Of a stretch of DNA of 64,000 nucleotides, positions 55,541 to 64,000 are shown piece after piece. Source of the DNA: Capra hircus. Taxonomy: Eukaryota > Chordata > Mammalia > Artiodactyla > Bovidae. Under the pieces are notes generated by a model. The model was not told the DNA's origin, did not search any database, and saw only the letters and a list, made by a program, of their open reading frames with translations. The translations under genes and the position numbers were made by a program. The number at the start of each line of letters is the position of its first letter. The stretch's first letter is position 1. Location: contig NC_030820.1 of assembly GCF_001704415.2 (NCBI RefSeq), positions 37,492,036 through 37,556,035 on the forward strand. Direction: 5' to 3'.

Positions 55541-55959
55541 CAAGCATAACTAGGTGATAGGCCTCCGTACTTTCCTAGGGTGGAGTTTTCGGCCCTCCAA
55601 TGCCAAAAGTTCACTGAACTGGACACTCGTGCGTGCATGGTTGGAGGGCAGTGGTCCTCTCCAGTCTTAACTGGTTCAACTTAGACACAGCTGACCCCAA
55701 GTTTCTAAGAAAAACAACCTGGGCAAACATTGCTTGGGCCGCATGGTGTTTAGAGGACGTGTAGGTTTTAAAACGACCTTGAATAGTAAAGGCAAGTGAT
55801 ATGGACTTACTCGCTACCCATAGACTCACTGGGAAGGACTTCTTTCCCTGACAAAAGCTAAGCTGTTCTGCATGACTCCTATAGCCCCTTGCCCCAGCTT
55901 TCTACTAATGGACACCAGAGGAAAACAATGTTCTTTAATTTCCAGCATTGCACAGAGCT
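55541..55959. other. Gene-free DNA
   Basis: Nothing recognised. Confidence 0.4.
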
Positions 55960-56101
55960 AAGTCGGAATTTATTAACTATCTAGTTAATAAATAGATTTT
56001 TATTAGAAACTAATAAATCTAATAAATAGATTATTATATTATTAATAAATAATAGAATATTTAATAATAGATTATTATTTAAAACTATCTAGTAAATAAA
56101 T
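55960..56101. repeat. AT-rich patch with hairpin and direct repeats
   Basis: A 19-base motif starting 'aactatctag' occurs at 55975-55993 and again at 56083-56101 with one mismatch. Between them is TAATAAAT-type low-complexity sequence with a hairpin: TTTATTAG (55999-56006), loop AAA, CTAATAAA (56010-56017). Confidence 0.85.
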
Positions 56102-56604
56102 TGGTCAATACTTCATTAGTAATGTTTAAACAATTGCAGAAGTGCAGACAAAAGATCTGAGAAGTCAATAATTAGTGTCAAGTGACTTTCTAATGTGCAG
56201 TCAGAGGTCAAAAAAGAGAATCCAAGAAAACCCAAAATAGATATCCATTAGCCAAAAACTGTAGAAATGTCATCAATTACTTAACATGGAGAGACTGAAG
56301 TTATGCCCATTCATGTGTCAATTCAGTCACCCATTCATCTGTTTATTAACAAACATTCAATGGTCTTATTTGGAGAGGGGTTTATTTTGTGTCCTCTCAA
56401 AGCAAACCTTGAGACAAGGATTCAAATGCAAGGGGGTGGTTTCTGGTGACTCGCACCAGCCAGCTCTCCTGTTAAACCTCTCTGAAATGAAATGAAATCC
56501 ATTTATTTCATGGTGTTGTCTCAAGTGGAATTTTTTAAATTGCAAATAACAAAACACACAAGTAATAGTGGCTTAAGAAATACAGACACAATTATTTAAT
56601 AAAA
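56102..56604. other. Gene-free, AT-rich DNA
   Basis: No exon. A stretch near 56365-56460 resembles the unnamed LTR-like sequence at 4850, with low certainty. Confidence 0.35.
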
Positions 56605-56610
56605 AAAGAA

Positions 56611-56690
56611 ACCTGTGGATGTGATGGTTTTGGTAAAACCTGTGGATGTGATAGTTTTTTGGTAAAACCTGAGGATGAGATAGTTTTGGC
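56611..56690. repeat. Three-copy 24-29 bp minisatellite
   Basis: Units at 56611-56637, 56638-56666 and 56667-56690 share 'acctg.ggatg.gat.gttt', differing by substitutions and by T-run length. Confidence 0.9.
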
Positions 56691-56888
56691 ATAGCAGCCC
56701 AACGACATCAAGAAAGATCATAGATTTTCCCAGCATTCCTGCACCACCAACCTCAGAGAGTTCATTATCACATTATGGTCACAAGATGGCTGCTGTAGCT
56801 CCAGACATCATAACCACACACAAGCATGGGAGGGACATTGCAGCTGATGGTACTCAAGTTCCTCCAGTCTCCTTCCACCTTAGCCTTT

Positions 56889-56917
56889 GTGCGTGTGTGT
56901 GTGTGTGTGTGTGTGTG
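56889..56917. repeat. (GT)n microsatellite
   Basis: About 14 GT units with one C interruption near the start, immediately before a short antisense Bov piece. Confidence 0.95.
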
Positions 56918-56919
56918 AG

Positions 56920-56990
56920 CTCAGGTGCTCAGTCACTCAGTCGTGTCTGACTCTGCGACCCCATGGAACTCCTCTGTCCATGAAATTTTC
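56920..56990 (-). mobile_element. Short Bov SINE tail (antisense)
   Basis: 'cagtcactcagtcgtgtctg' and 'ctctgcgaccccatggaact'. About 70 bp, with an internal deletion. Confidence 0.8.
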
Positions 56991-58320
56991 CACTTATTGC
57001 TGCTTCTGCTGGAGGCTCCATCTGCAACAGAAAGAACAGGAAGAGCTTCCTCTTCTGCTGTTTTCAGTATCTCTCTGGTGCCTCCCATTGGAAGAACCTC
57101 AGCAGAAGCCTGTCGGCAAGACAGCCTGGCAAATGCCACTTGCGGAATTCCAGCCCCTTTGATGTGGAGTGTTAGGTGATTCACAGAGCAGGGTGGAAGG
57201 TGCAGAGAGGATGGGTAGGTGGGTGTCAGGGAGGTCTATGTAGCATCAGAACTGGCCAAAAAGAGAGAGAGAGAAAGGACAATCCCCCATCCCTACTTTG
57301 GGGTGGCTTCCGCAGTAGAGTAATGGGGGTTCCAACATCCCACAGGTCATTGGACAAGATGTCTTATCAGGTCCTTCCATTGCAAAAGAATTCCCATTAT
57401 GTATCGCCCACATTCGCATTTCCACAGCTGTCTTCACTGCATGGTTTTATTCATTTTGAGGGGAGAAGTTGATTACGTGGCCTCTGTTAGACAGCCATCT
57501 CCCTGGTGACTGGGCTCACAGTCAGCTCCTCATTCGACTGCCTCCTTGCCTCCCAGCCCTGACTTCACCAGTGTTACCGATAGGCGTATGGCCTCTCTGT
57601 GTGCAGGGCATTTTTAAAACTCCCCTCTGCTCTTAAAACATGCCCAGGGTCTTAAAGGAAAGATCCCTTCCAAAACTTGGACAGGCACCAAAATAAACTG
57701 TACGGAAAAATAAAACCTCTTTCTCCCTCACTGAAGAGGGAGAGCTTATGAGCCTTGGGAATAAACAGTATGTTCTAATGTGTGTGGCCAGTGGGCAAAA
57801 CTTTGAATATTCATGAACCATCTCCCTGCCCCTCCATCCTGCAATGAAGGTGTTGGAAACCATCATTTAGGTACCGCCCATTTAGAGGAAAGGTATATTA
57901 AGTATTGGTAGGCTGATGGACCAAAATGCTCTAAAAACAGTATTTCGGACAATTTCTTTAGAAGTTGGACTACTTTCTGATACAAGCGAAGGCAATGGAA
58001 AAACTGGCCGAATGACTGATTCCAGATCAAAAGTCTGGATCAAACAGACTTGCAGGTAGTTTTATAAGCTCTAGGCCCACCTCACTTCCCACCCCACTTA
58101 ATAACAACTCTTTTCACCCTGGCTTCCGTGCTGCGCCTCTATCCCCTGCCATATGAGCTAACTGTGCGCTGCTTGCTTAGAACGTCTTGTGGGAACCAAA
58201 CCAGGGCAGGGAGCAGAGCCTCCTAAAGTCTAATTAGGAAACTGCCAGACCTCCAGGATCAAGCCTTGAGGTCTTTTCCTCTCTGGGTCTTTCGGGTGTT
58301 CTCCAGGGTTGGATTAAGCC
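56991..58320. other. Gene-free DNA
   Basis: No exon, RNA gene or named repeat recognised. Confidence 0.4.
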
Positions 58321-58420
58321 AAGGGTTCTCAACCTTGACTGCACATTAAAATCATCTCGGGAGCTTTTCAGTATCACCATACCCACACCGCGGACACCCT
58401 GCCCCAGCAGTCTCTGGGGG
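58321..58420 (+). mobile_element. MER5-like hAT fragment
   Basis: 'aagggttctcaaccttgact' and 'cacattaaaatcatctcggg' resemble the MER5 start. The remainder is diverged. Confidence 0.55.
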
Positions 58421-58797
58421 TGCGCTCGGGCCATAGCGCTTTGCCACGTGAGCAGTTTCACCTTGGCAACAGCCCAGGTTGCTGTGGTGGCTGGTCTCTG
58501 AGACAGTGCCCCCAGTCCCCACCCTTCCTGACATACACGTGACTGCCCCTCGGGGAGAGGCAATGTGTTCCTCCAGCACCTGAACCTGGCCAGCGCGATG
58601 CATGCTACTTCCGGTCTAGCCTCCAGGGAAGTGGCAGTCTCTGCTTTCTTCCTCCTGAAACATTTGCTCTTGGATGGTTCCCACTCAGAACCAGCTGCCA
58701 TGTTGTGAGATGCCTGAGCCACATGGATAAACCATGTGGCAGATGAGCAGGGGTGAGTGGGTCAAGGAGATAGCTCATCACTAGCTGCCAATCATGT
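58421..58797. other. Gene-free DNA
   Basis: A 162-codon minus-strand frame at 58234-58722 spans this and the MER5-like piece. No domain recognised. Confidence 0.4.
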
Positions 58798-59310
58798 AGA
58801 GCACCTAGACAGAGTATTAAAGAGCAGAGACATTATTTTGCTGACAAAGGTCCATCTAGTCAGAGCTATGGTTTCTCCAGTAGTCATGTATGGATGTGAG
58901 AGTTGGACTGTAAAGAAGGCTGAGTGCTGAAGAATTGATGCTTTTGAACTGTGGTGTTGGAGAAGACTCTTGAGAGTCCCTTGGACTGCAAGGAGATCCA
59001 ACTAGTCGATCCTAAAGGAAATCAACCCGGAATATTCACTAGAAGGACTGATGCTGAAGCTGAAACTCCAATACTTTGGCCACTTGATGCAAAGAGTCAA
59101 ATTATTGGAAAAGACCCTAATGCTGGGAAAGATGGAAGGCAGGAGGAGAAGGGGATGACAGAGGATGAGATGGTTGGATGGCATCACTGACTCGATGGAC
59201 ATGAGTTTGAGCAAGCTCCAGGAGTTGGTGAAGGACAGGGAAACCTGGCGTGCTGCAGTCCATGGGGTTGTAAAGAGTCGGACAAGACTGAGCGACTGAA
59301 CAGCAACAAA
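58798..59310 (+). mobile_element. BovB 3' fragment (sense)
   Basis: About 510 bp, from 'gagcacctagacagagtatt' through 'gctgacaaaggtccatctag' to 'actgagcgactgaacagcaa'. Includes RT C-terminal sequence in a broken frame. The + strand open frame at 58951-59190 is out of the RT frame. Confidence 0.92.
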
Positions 59311-59798
59311 TGTCAGGCAACTCTCTGGGGGGACCAGCCCAGTCAAACCTTCAGATGCCTGCAGTCCCTGATGACATTGACGGAAACCTCAAGAAGGACA
59401 ACATGAAAGTGCACTTGCCCTGCTGAGCCTCCAGCATCTACAGATACAGGAGAAGGAATGAATTGCCATCTGAAGCCAATAGGTTTGGGGTTATCATCCA
59501 CCAAACAGCAATGATCAGCTGGAACCACCAGGAACCGTGTCATCCACAGGTAGACATTCTCCTAAGATACCCACTGTGCCCAGGGCATGAGGACACTGTA
59601 CCTGCAGGGCCCCAACCCTGTCCACACTGAGTCTCACCTGCTCCCACAGCCTTGCTGGCACAGGGGCAGCAAAGAGAGGGGCACCATTTCCGTCCAGGGA
59701 GAAGTGAACCACCGGTTGTTCCCTTCTGGTCCAAAGAAGGATTCAGCCTGTTTTTAATTTTACTACGACATATTATTCATTTTTATATAGTGTGCTAT
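59311..59798. other. Gene-free; LTR-like stretch at about 59340-59530
   Basis: 'ccaataggtttggggttatc' followed by 'accaaacagcaatgatcagc' resembles the end of an old mammalian LTR. Family unresolved. No exon. Confidence 0.35.
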
Positions 59799-59808
59799 AA
59801 TTCATAGA

Positions 59809-60134
59809 GGTTTCCCTGGCACTTCAGCTGGTTAAGAATATGCCTGCAATGTAGGAGACTCCAGTTTGATTCCTGGGTTGGGAAGATCCCCTGGAGAAGG
59901 GATAGGCTACCCACTCAGGTATTCTTGGGTTTCCCTGATGGCTCAGACAGTAAAGAATGTTCCCACAATGTGGGAGACCTGGGTTTGATCCCTGGGCTGG
60001 GAAGATGCCCTGGAGGAGTGCAAGGCAACACTTCAGTATTCTTGTCTGAAGAATCCCATGTACAGAGGAGCCTGGTGGGCTTCAGTCCATGGCAAAGAGT
60101 CAGACAGGACTAAGCACAGGATAGCACAGCAGAG
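59809..60134 (+). mobile_element. Two-headed Bov-tA variant (sense) with TSD
   Basis: Heads at about 59809-59930 and 59931-60050 share one tail. Flanked by 'aattcataga' at 59799-59808 and 60135-60144, showing a single insertion of a dimeric-head element. Confidence 0.92.
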
Positions 60135-60179
60135 AATTCATAGACTTCCACTGGGTCCCTCCTGATCCTTCTGGAAGGG

Positions 60180-60330
60180 AAATACCATCAGCAGGCCCTT
60201 TTGCAGACGAGGGAGCCAAAGGCTCAGAGAGGGCATGTGACTTTGCCCAGATGGCACAGCTGGGGTTGGTAGAGGGACTGCCTTGAGTCCAAGCCAGAGT
60301 TTTTTTCTGCTATGCTGCACAGCTTCTCTG
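60180..60330 (+). repeat. MIR SINE fragment
   Basis: 'ttttgcagacgagggagcca', 'aaggctcagagagggcatgt' and 'gactttgcccagatggcaca' are the sense MIR core. Confidence 0.8.
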
Positions 60331-60349
60331 TTTTGGAAAAAAACAAACA

Positions 60350-60720
60350 AAAAACATCTTGAGGGTATGATGGAAAGTGCTGGTTGCCATTCAATATCTG
60401 TTCTCCCTTTCTGAGTAAACAACAAAATCATGGTTGTATTTAGGAAGGAATGTACCCAGCCAGACTCACATTTCCCTGTCTCTCTTGTAGCTAGGTATGA
60501 AGGCATAACTACATGAGACATAAGCCTGGGTGTTGGTGGGGCTTCCAGAAAACCTCCTTCAAAGGCATCTGTCTCAGTTGAGATAAATGCCTTGTTTGCC
60601 TTTTCTCCTTCTTCCATCCTGAGTTCATACGATGGCTGGAGCTCCAGCAGCCACATTAGATCATGAGGATACTGTGAAGGCAGAAGTTACTTACGACAGA
60701 CAAAGGAGCAGAAACATGCA
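60350..60720 (-). repeat. Old interspersed repeat, family unresolved
   Basis: 'ttccctgtctctcttgtagc', 'tgggtgttggtggggcttcc' and 'atggctggagctccagcagc' are phrases of a common mammalian LTR-like repeat. I cannot name it or be sure of its orientation. Confidence 0.35.
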
Positions 60721-60823
60721 GCAAGCTGGGGTTCTGCCCTGGGTCGTCTACTTCTGAACTTCTCATTTAGTGAAAGAACAAGTGCTTGGGGATTTGAGTC
60801 ACCATTTTTTAGATCTCTGTTAC

Positions 60824-61034
60824 TGCTGCTGCTGTTTAGTCACCAAGTCTTGTCTAATTCTTTGCGACCCCATGGACTGTAACCTGACAGCCTCCTCTGT
60901 TCATGGGATTTTCCAGGCAAGAATACTGAAGTGGGTTGCCATTCCTTTCTCCAGATCTTCCCGACCCAGAGATCAAACCCACATCTCCTGCATTGGCACG
61001 TAGATTCTTTACCACTGAGCCTCTTGGGAAGCCA
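60824..61034 (-). mobile_element. Bov-tA SINE (antisense)
   Basis: From 'tgctgctgctgtttagtcac' to 'gagcctcttgggaagcc', with a short deletion near 'tctccagatcttcccgaccc'. Confidence 0.9.
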
Positions 61035-61064
61035 AGATCACCCTTTAAGGCACTGTTAAAATTG

Positions 61065-61135
61065 CCTATGTCTGTCCTGCTTGCCCTAAACTGTGAGCTT
61101 TCTGAGGGCAGGGCCTGAATACATTTCCCCATAAT
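61065..61135 (+). repeat. Short L2-like fragment
   Basis: 'aaactgtgagctttctgagg' followed by 'gcagggcctgaata' resembles the L2 3' end. Confidence 0.45.
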
Positions 61136-61398
61136 AGACTCTGTGAACAGGTCCAGCCCAAAGGCCTGAGCCACTGCCCCCAAAGGAACCGCCCCACATC
61201 ATCTGGTTCTAGAGGAGGGGCCAGCCCTCTGAGGAGGTGGCTCAGCTCTGCCTAGAGGCAGTGGGTCTGGCCAAAAAACTAAAGCAGGAGAGGAAGAACA
61301 TGAAAGTGAGAAAAATCAGAGTTAGGGGAAAGAGGGAAAGACATATAGAGAAGGGGAGAGGTGAAAAGGAGAGGGTGAGAGGGCAGAGCTGAGGTTAT
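61136..61398. other. Purine-rich DNA, nothing identified
   Basis: A strongly A/G-biased stretch at about 61285-61390. No feature recognised. Confidence 0.4.
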
Positions 61399-61407
61399 AA
61401 CCAGAAA

Positions 61408-61697
61408 AGTGAAAGTGAAAGTCGCTCAGTTGTGTCCTACTCTTTGCGATCCCATGAACTATACAGTCCATGGAATTCTCCAGGCCAGAATACTGGAGTG
61501 GGTAGCCTTTCCCTTCTCCAGGGGATCATCCCAAGCCAGGGATCAAACCCAGATCTCTTGCAATGCAGGCAGATTCTTTACCAACTGAGCCACAAAGGAA
61601 ACCCAAGATTACTGGAGTGGGTAGCCTTCCCGACCCAGGAATTGAACTGGGGTCTCCCACATTGCAGGCAGATTCTTTACCAACTGAGCTATCAGGG
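61408..61697 (-). mobile_element. Two-headed Bov-tA variant (antisense) with TSD
   Basis: Tail near 'gtcgctcagttgtgtcctac', first head ending near 61602, second ending near 61697. Flanked by 'aaccagaaa' at 61399-61407 and 61698-61706. Confidence 0.92.
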
Positions 61698-61924
61698 AAC
61701 CAGAAAGGAGCTGCAAATATAGTTAGGTCTCTGCATCCCCAGGTTCTGCAGCTGTGGTTCACCCAATAGCAGAATCCGAGTTTGCAGATCTGGAACCCAT
61801 GGGTGTGGAGGCTGGCTGTCCTGTGCCATCTTACATAAGGCACTCGAGCATCCATGCATTTAGATATCTCCGGGGGTCCTATAACCAATCTTCCTTAGAT
61901 ATCAAGCGGGGTAGTGATGGTGGT

Positions 61925-62120
61925 AGGTTAGTTGCTAAGCCATGCCGACTCTTTGCAACCCTACAGACTAGACGGTGGCCTGCCAGGCTCCTCTGTCCCA
62001 GGCCAGAATACCTGGAGTGGGTTGTCAGTCCCTTCTCCAAGGGATATTCCTGACCCAGGGATCAAACCGGCATCTGTATTGCAGGCATATTGTTTACCAC
62101 TAACCGACGAGGGATGCTCC
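61925..62120 (-). mobile_element. Bov-tA SINE (antisense)
   Basis: From 'taggttagttgctaagccat' to 'aaccgacgagggatgctccc'. Diverged copy with small deletions. Confidence 0.88.
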
Positions 62121-62709
62121 CACATCAAGGAACAACTGTATAAAGATGTTGATGAGGACCCTCAGGGAGAGAGGAGACCAGCAGGAAACAAGCCTGTTTC
62201 ACAGTCATCTCCCTCCCAGCTCTCGCCTCTCAGCTGCCCCGTAGAACTGACTCCGGCCATGTGTGCAGTTGGCTCAGGCCTCCAGTTCTGGAGCCAGAAA
62301 CATAAACCAGAGAGTGAGGGAGGCAGAGGGTGGGGTGGGGGGTCCAGAGACGGTGCACAGCACGCAGGACCCTGGGCCCTGGCGCTCCTTTCCCGCCGCC
62401 CCCAAGGCAGGACAAGAATTCTAGCCTCCTGAGGCCACAAGAGCCCAAGGGGACAGTCTAAGGGCGGCCAAGGGTCTCAGAGCAGAGGCTGCACTGTGGC
62501 AGGAGGGGCTCTGGGCCAGGGCCCCACCAGGACCCATGAATCGAGCTGTGTCCTGGGAAGGGCTGGACCCGCCAGGAGTGCGGTTGCAGAGCCCACATAG
62601 CAGACAGTTCAGGACAGGAGAGGTTTTGTCGCTGAAGAGACTCTGAGTCAAGCTCCGGGACATCCTGGCTACTCAGCCTGGGGGCTTGACAAGCACGTCT
62701 CCCAGGCCA
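62121..62709. other. Gene-free, GC-rich DNA
   Basis: The open frames overlap one another on the two strands and lack family resemblance. Nothing else recognised. Confidence 0.4.
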
Positions 62710-62900
62710 GATCCCTGAGTCATCAGAACCCCCTGGGGGCAGGGGTAGGGGTCGGGCATATTTGAAAAGCAGAGTCTCAGGGCCCCGCCCCACCCCAGGG
62801 ATTCTGAGTCCAAAGAGCAGGGGGTGGCCTGGCAAGCTGTGGACTTGAAAAAAAAAATCCCTGGCGATTCTGAGAGGCAGCAAACTCAAGAATCAGTGAT
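62710..62900 (+). mobile_element. MER5A-like hAT element
   Basis: 'cctgagtcatcagaaccccc', 'aaagcagagtctcagggccc' and 'accccagggattctgagtcc' follow the MER5A order. An internal run of A lies at 62849-62858. Confidence 0.65.
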
Positions 62901-62904
62901 CTAG

Positions 62905-63130
62905 AGCAAGGCTCAACAAACTTCTTCTGTAAAAAGCCAGGCTGTGAATATTTTAGGTCCTGCAGGCCAGTGGGTCTCTGACTTAACCACTCAGTTCTGC
63001 AGGGTGGCTCCACCAAAGCAGCTACAGATGGTGCAGAAATGGAGGGCACAAGCTGTGTTTCTGCGAAACTTTATTTATGGCCCCTGAAATCATAGGATTT
63101 TTAGATGTCATGAAATTAAAAAAAAAAAAA
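62905..63130 (+). mobile_element. Charlie-type hAT element (MER58-like?)
   Basis: 'ctcaacaaacttcttctgta', 'gaatattttaggtcctgcag' and 'tgcgaaactttatttatggc' follow a known mammalian hAT consensus. The subfamily name is uncertain. It adjoins the MER5A-like copy and ends in an A run (63118-63131). Confidence 0.6.
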
Positions 63131-63131
63131 A

Positions 63132-63733
63132 TCCCCAGCCACTTAAAAAGTCAGAATCACCCCGAGCTCAAGTGCAGTGGGGACAGGACTTGGCCCGAGG
63201 GTCTCGTTCACAGATCCCGGCTCTAGACCAGAGCTACTGTGAGGAATCAAGAGCAGATGTTGAGAGTTTTGTTACAGCATCCAGGCACGGGTGTGGAGGC
63301 TCCACTTGGCTGATGGGGTGATGGTGAATGCGCTGGTAAGCCCCGTGGGACTTGTGCTGCTTCCATCCTGAGATGGAGGACCACATGTGGTTGAAGGTGG
63401 GTGATGGGTTGTTTAACAACTGGGCCTCCGTCCCAGAAGTTTTGAAAAGCAGTGATTTATGGTATTCCTTTGACTTCACATGGGATCCAAATCCTCCTAA
63501 TCTTTACCCAACCACAATCTCTAATTCTCCCTAAAATCTGCAGTCACAGCTACAGCAAACAAAACAAATCATGCAAGGAGAGAAAGAGCTGGGAAGGAAT
63601 ATGACAAACGGGGAGTGAAGATTTTCTGAGGACAGTGACCATACATATCATTTCATTGTATTTGTCTGTTTTCCAAATTTTCTGTAAGGAACACATGTGA
63701 ATTTTATAATCGAAAGTTTTGGGGACTTGGTGG
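63132..63733. other. Gene-free DNA
   Basis: No exon or named repeat recognised. Confidence 0.4.
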
Positions 63734-63988
63734 TGTTGTTCAGTTGCTCAATAGTGTCTGACTCTTTATGACCCCATGGACTGCAGCAAGCCACGCTTCC
63801 CTGTCTTTCACTATCTCCCGGAGTTTGCTCAGACTCATGTCCATTGAGTCAGTGATGCCATCCAACCATCTCATCCTCTGCTGTTCCCTTCTCCTCCTGC
63901 CCTCAATCTTTCCCAGCATCAGGGTCTTTTCCAATGAGTCAGTTCTTTGCATCTGGTGGCCAAAGTATTGAAGCTTCAGCTTCAGCAT
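63734..63988 (-). mobile_element. BovB 3' fragment (antisense)
   Basis: From 'gttgttcagttgctcaatag' to 'gaagcttcagcttcagcatg', close to the window edge. On the minus strand the RT C-terminal frame is open for about 82 codons, but the element is 5'-truncated. Confidence 0.9.
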
Positions 63989-64000
63989 GTGGGACAGTTT

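Noticed and set aside
58951..59190. 79-codon + strand frame inside the BovB copy
   Set aside because: It is an alternate frame of BovB sequence that recurs in other BovB copies. Not a separate gene.
1397..62120. Regularly recurring ~200-bp units that might suggest an array (CRISPR or satellite)
   Set aside because: Copies are dispersed, in both orientations, often with their own target duplications. They are independent SINE insertions in a mammalian genome.

Overview
This is a stretch of ruminant nuclear genome, almost certainly from a bovid (cattle, sheep or goat group). The evidence is the repeat content: dozens of Bov-tA and Bov-A2 SINEs, several BovB (RTE) LINE pieces, older CHR SINEs shared by whales, hippos and ruminants, and mammal-wide MIR, L2, L1, MaLR and hAT elements. 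No prokaryotic, plasmid or phage features are present. Open frames that repeat the same peptides across the window come from SINE and LINE consensus sequence, not from genes.

Only one protein-coding gene can be supported: BANF2 (barrier-to-autointegration factor-like, BAF-L), on the + strand. Its coding sequence lies in two exons, 29070-29195 (codons 1-42) and 35027-35173 (codons 43-90 and stop). Consensus splice sites and a phase-0 intron of 5,831 bp join them, and an AATAAA signal sits at 35295-35300. The 90-residue product is intact. A splice acceptor lies three bases before the ATG, so at least one non-coding 5' exon must lie upstream; I could not locate it. In human, BANF2 lies between RRBP1 and SNX5; neither is recognisable here.

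Layout. 1-29 kb: upstream or intergenic DNA with several nested insertions: an old L1 cut by a Bov-tA, a twin-primed L1, an L2 cut by a MaLR LTR that is itself cut by BovB, and an L1MB cut by two younger elements. Just before the gene are a 94%-identical inverted repeat (26.06-27.63 kb) and a MER1-type DNA transposon with a perfect 8-bp target duplication. 29-35.3 kb: BANF2, whose intron carries Bov-A2, Bov-tA, BovB and L1 pieces. 35.4-64 kb: gene-free DNA with BovB remnants, L1 and L2 fragments, an MLT1 LTR split by an L1, microsatellites, a small minisatellite and an AT-rich hairpin-forming patch.

I found no new biological system. The points most worth checking are the BANF2 substitutions at positions where BAF contacts DNA, the recent inverted repeat upstream of the gene, a close inverted SINE pair, and the nested insertions that can be ordered by target-site duplications. 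Repeat names rest on recognition by eye; a RepeatMasker run against a bovid library would settle subfamily names and exact edges.
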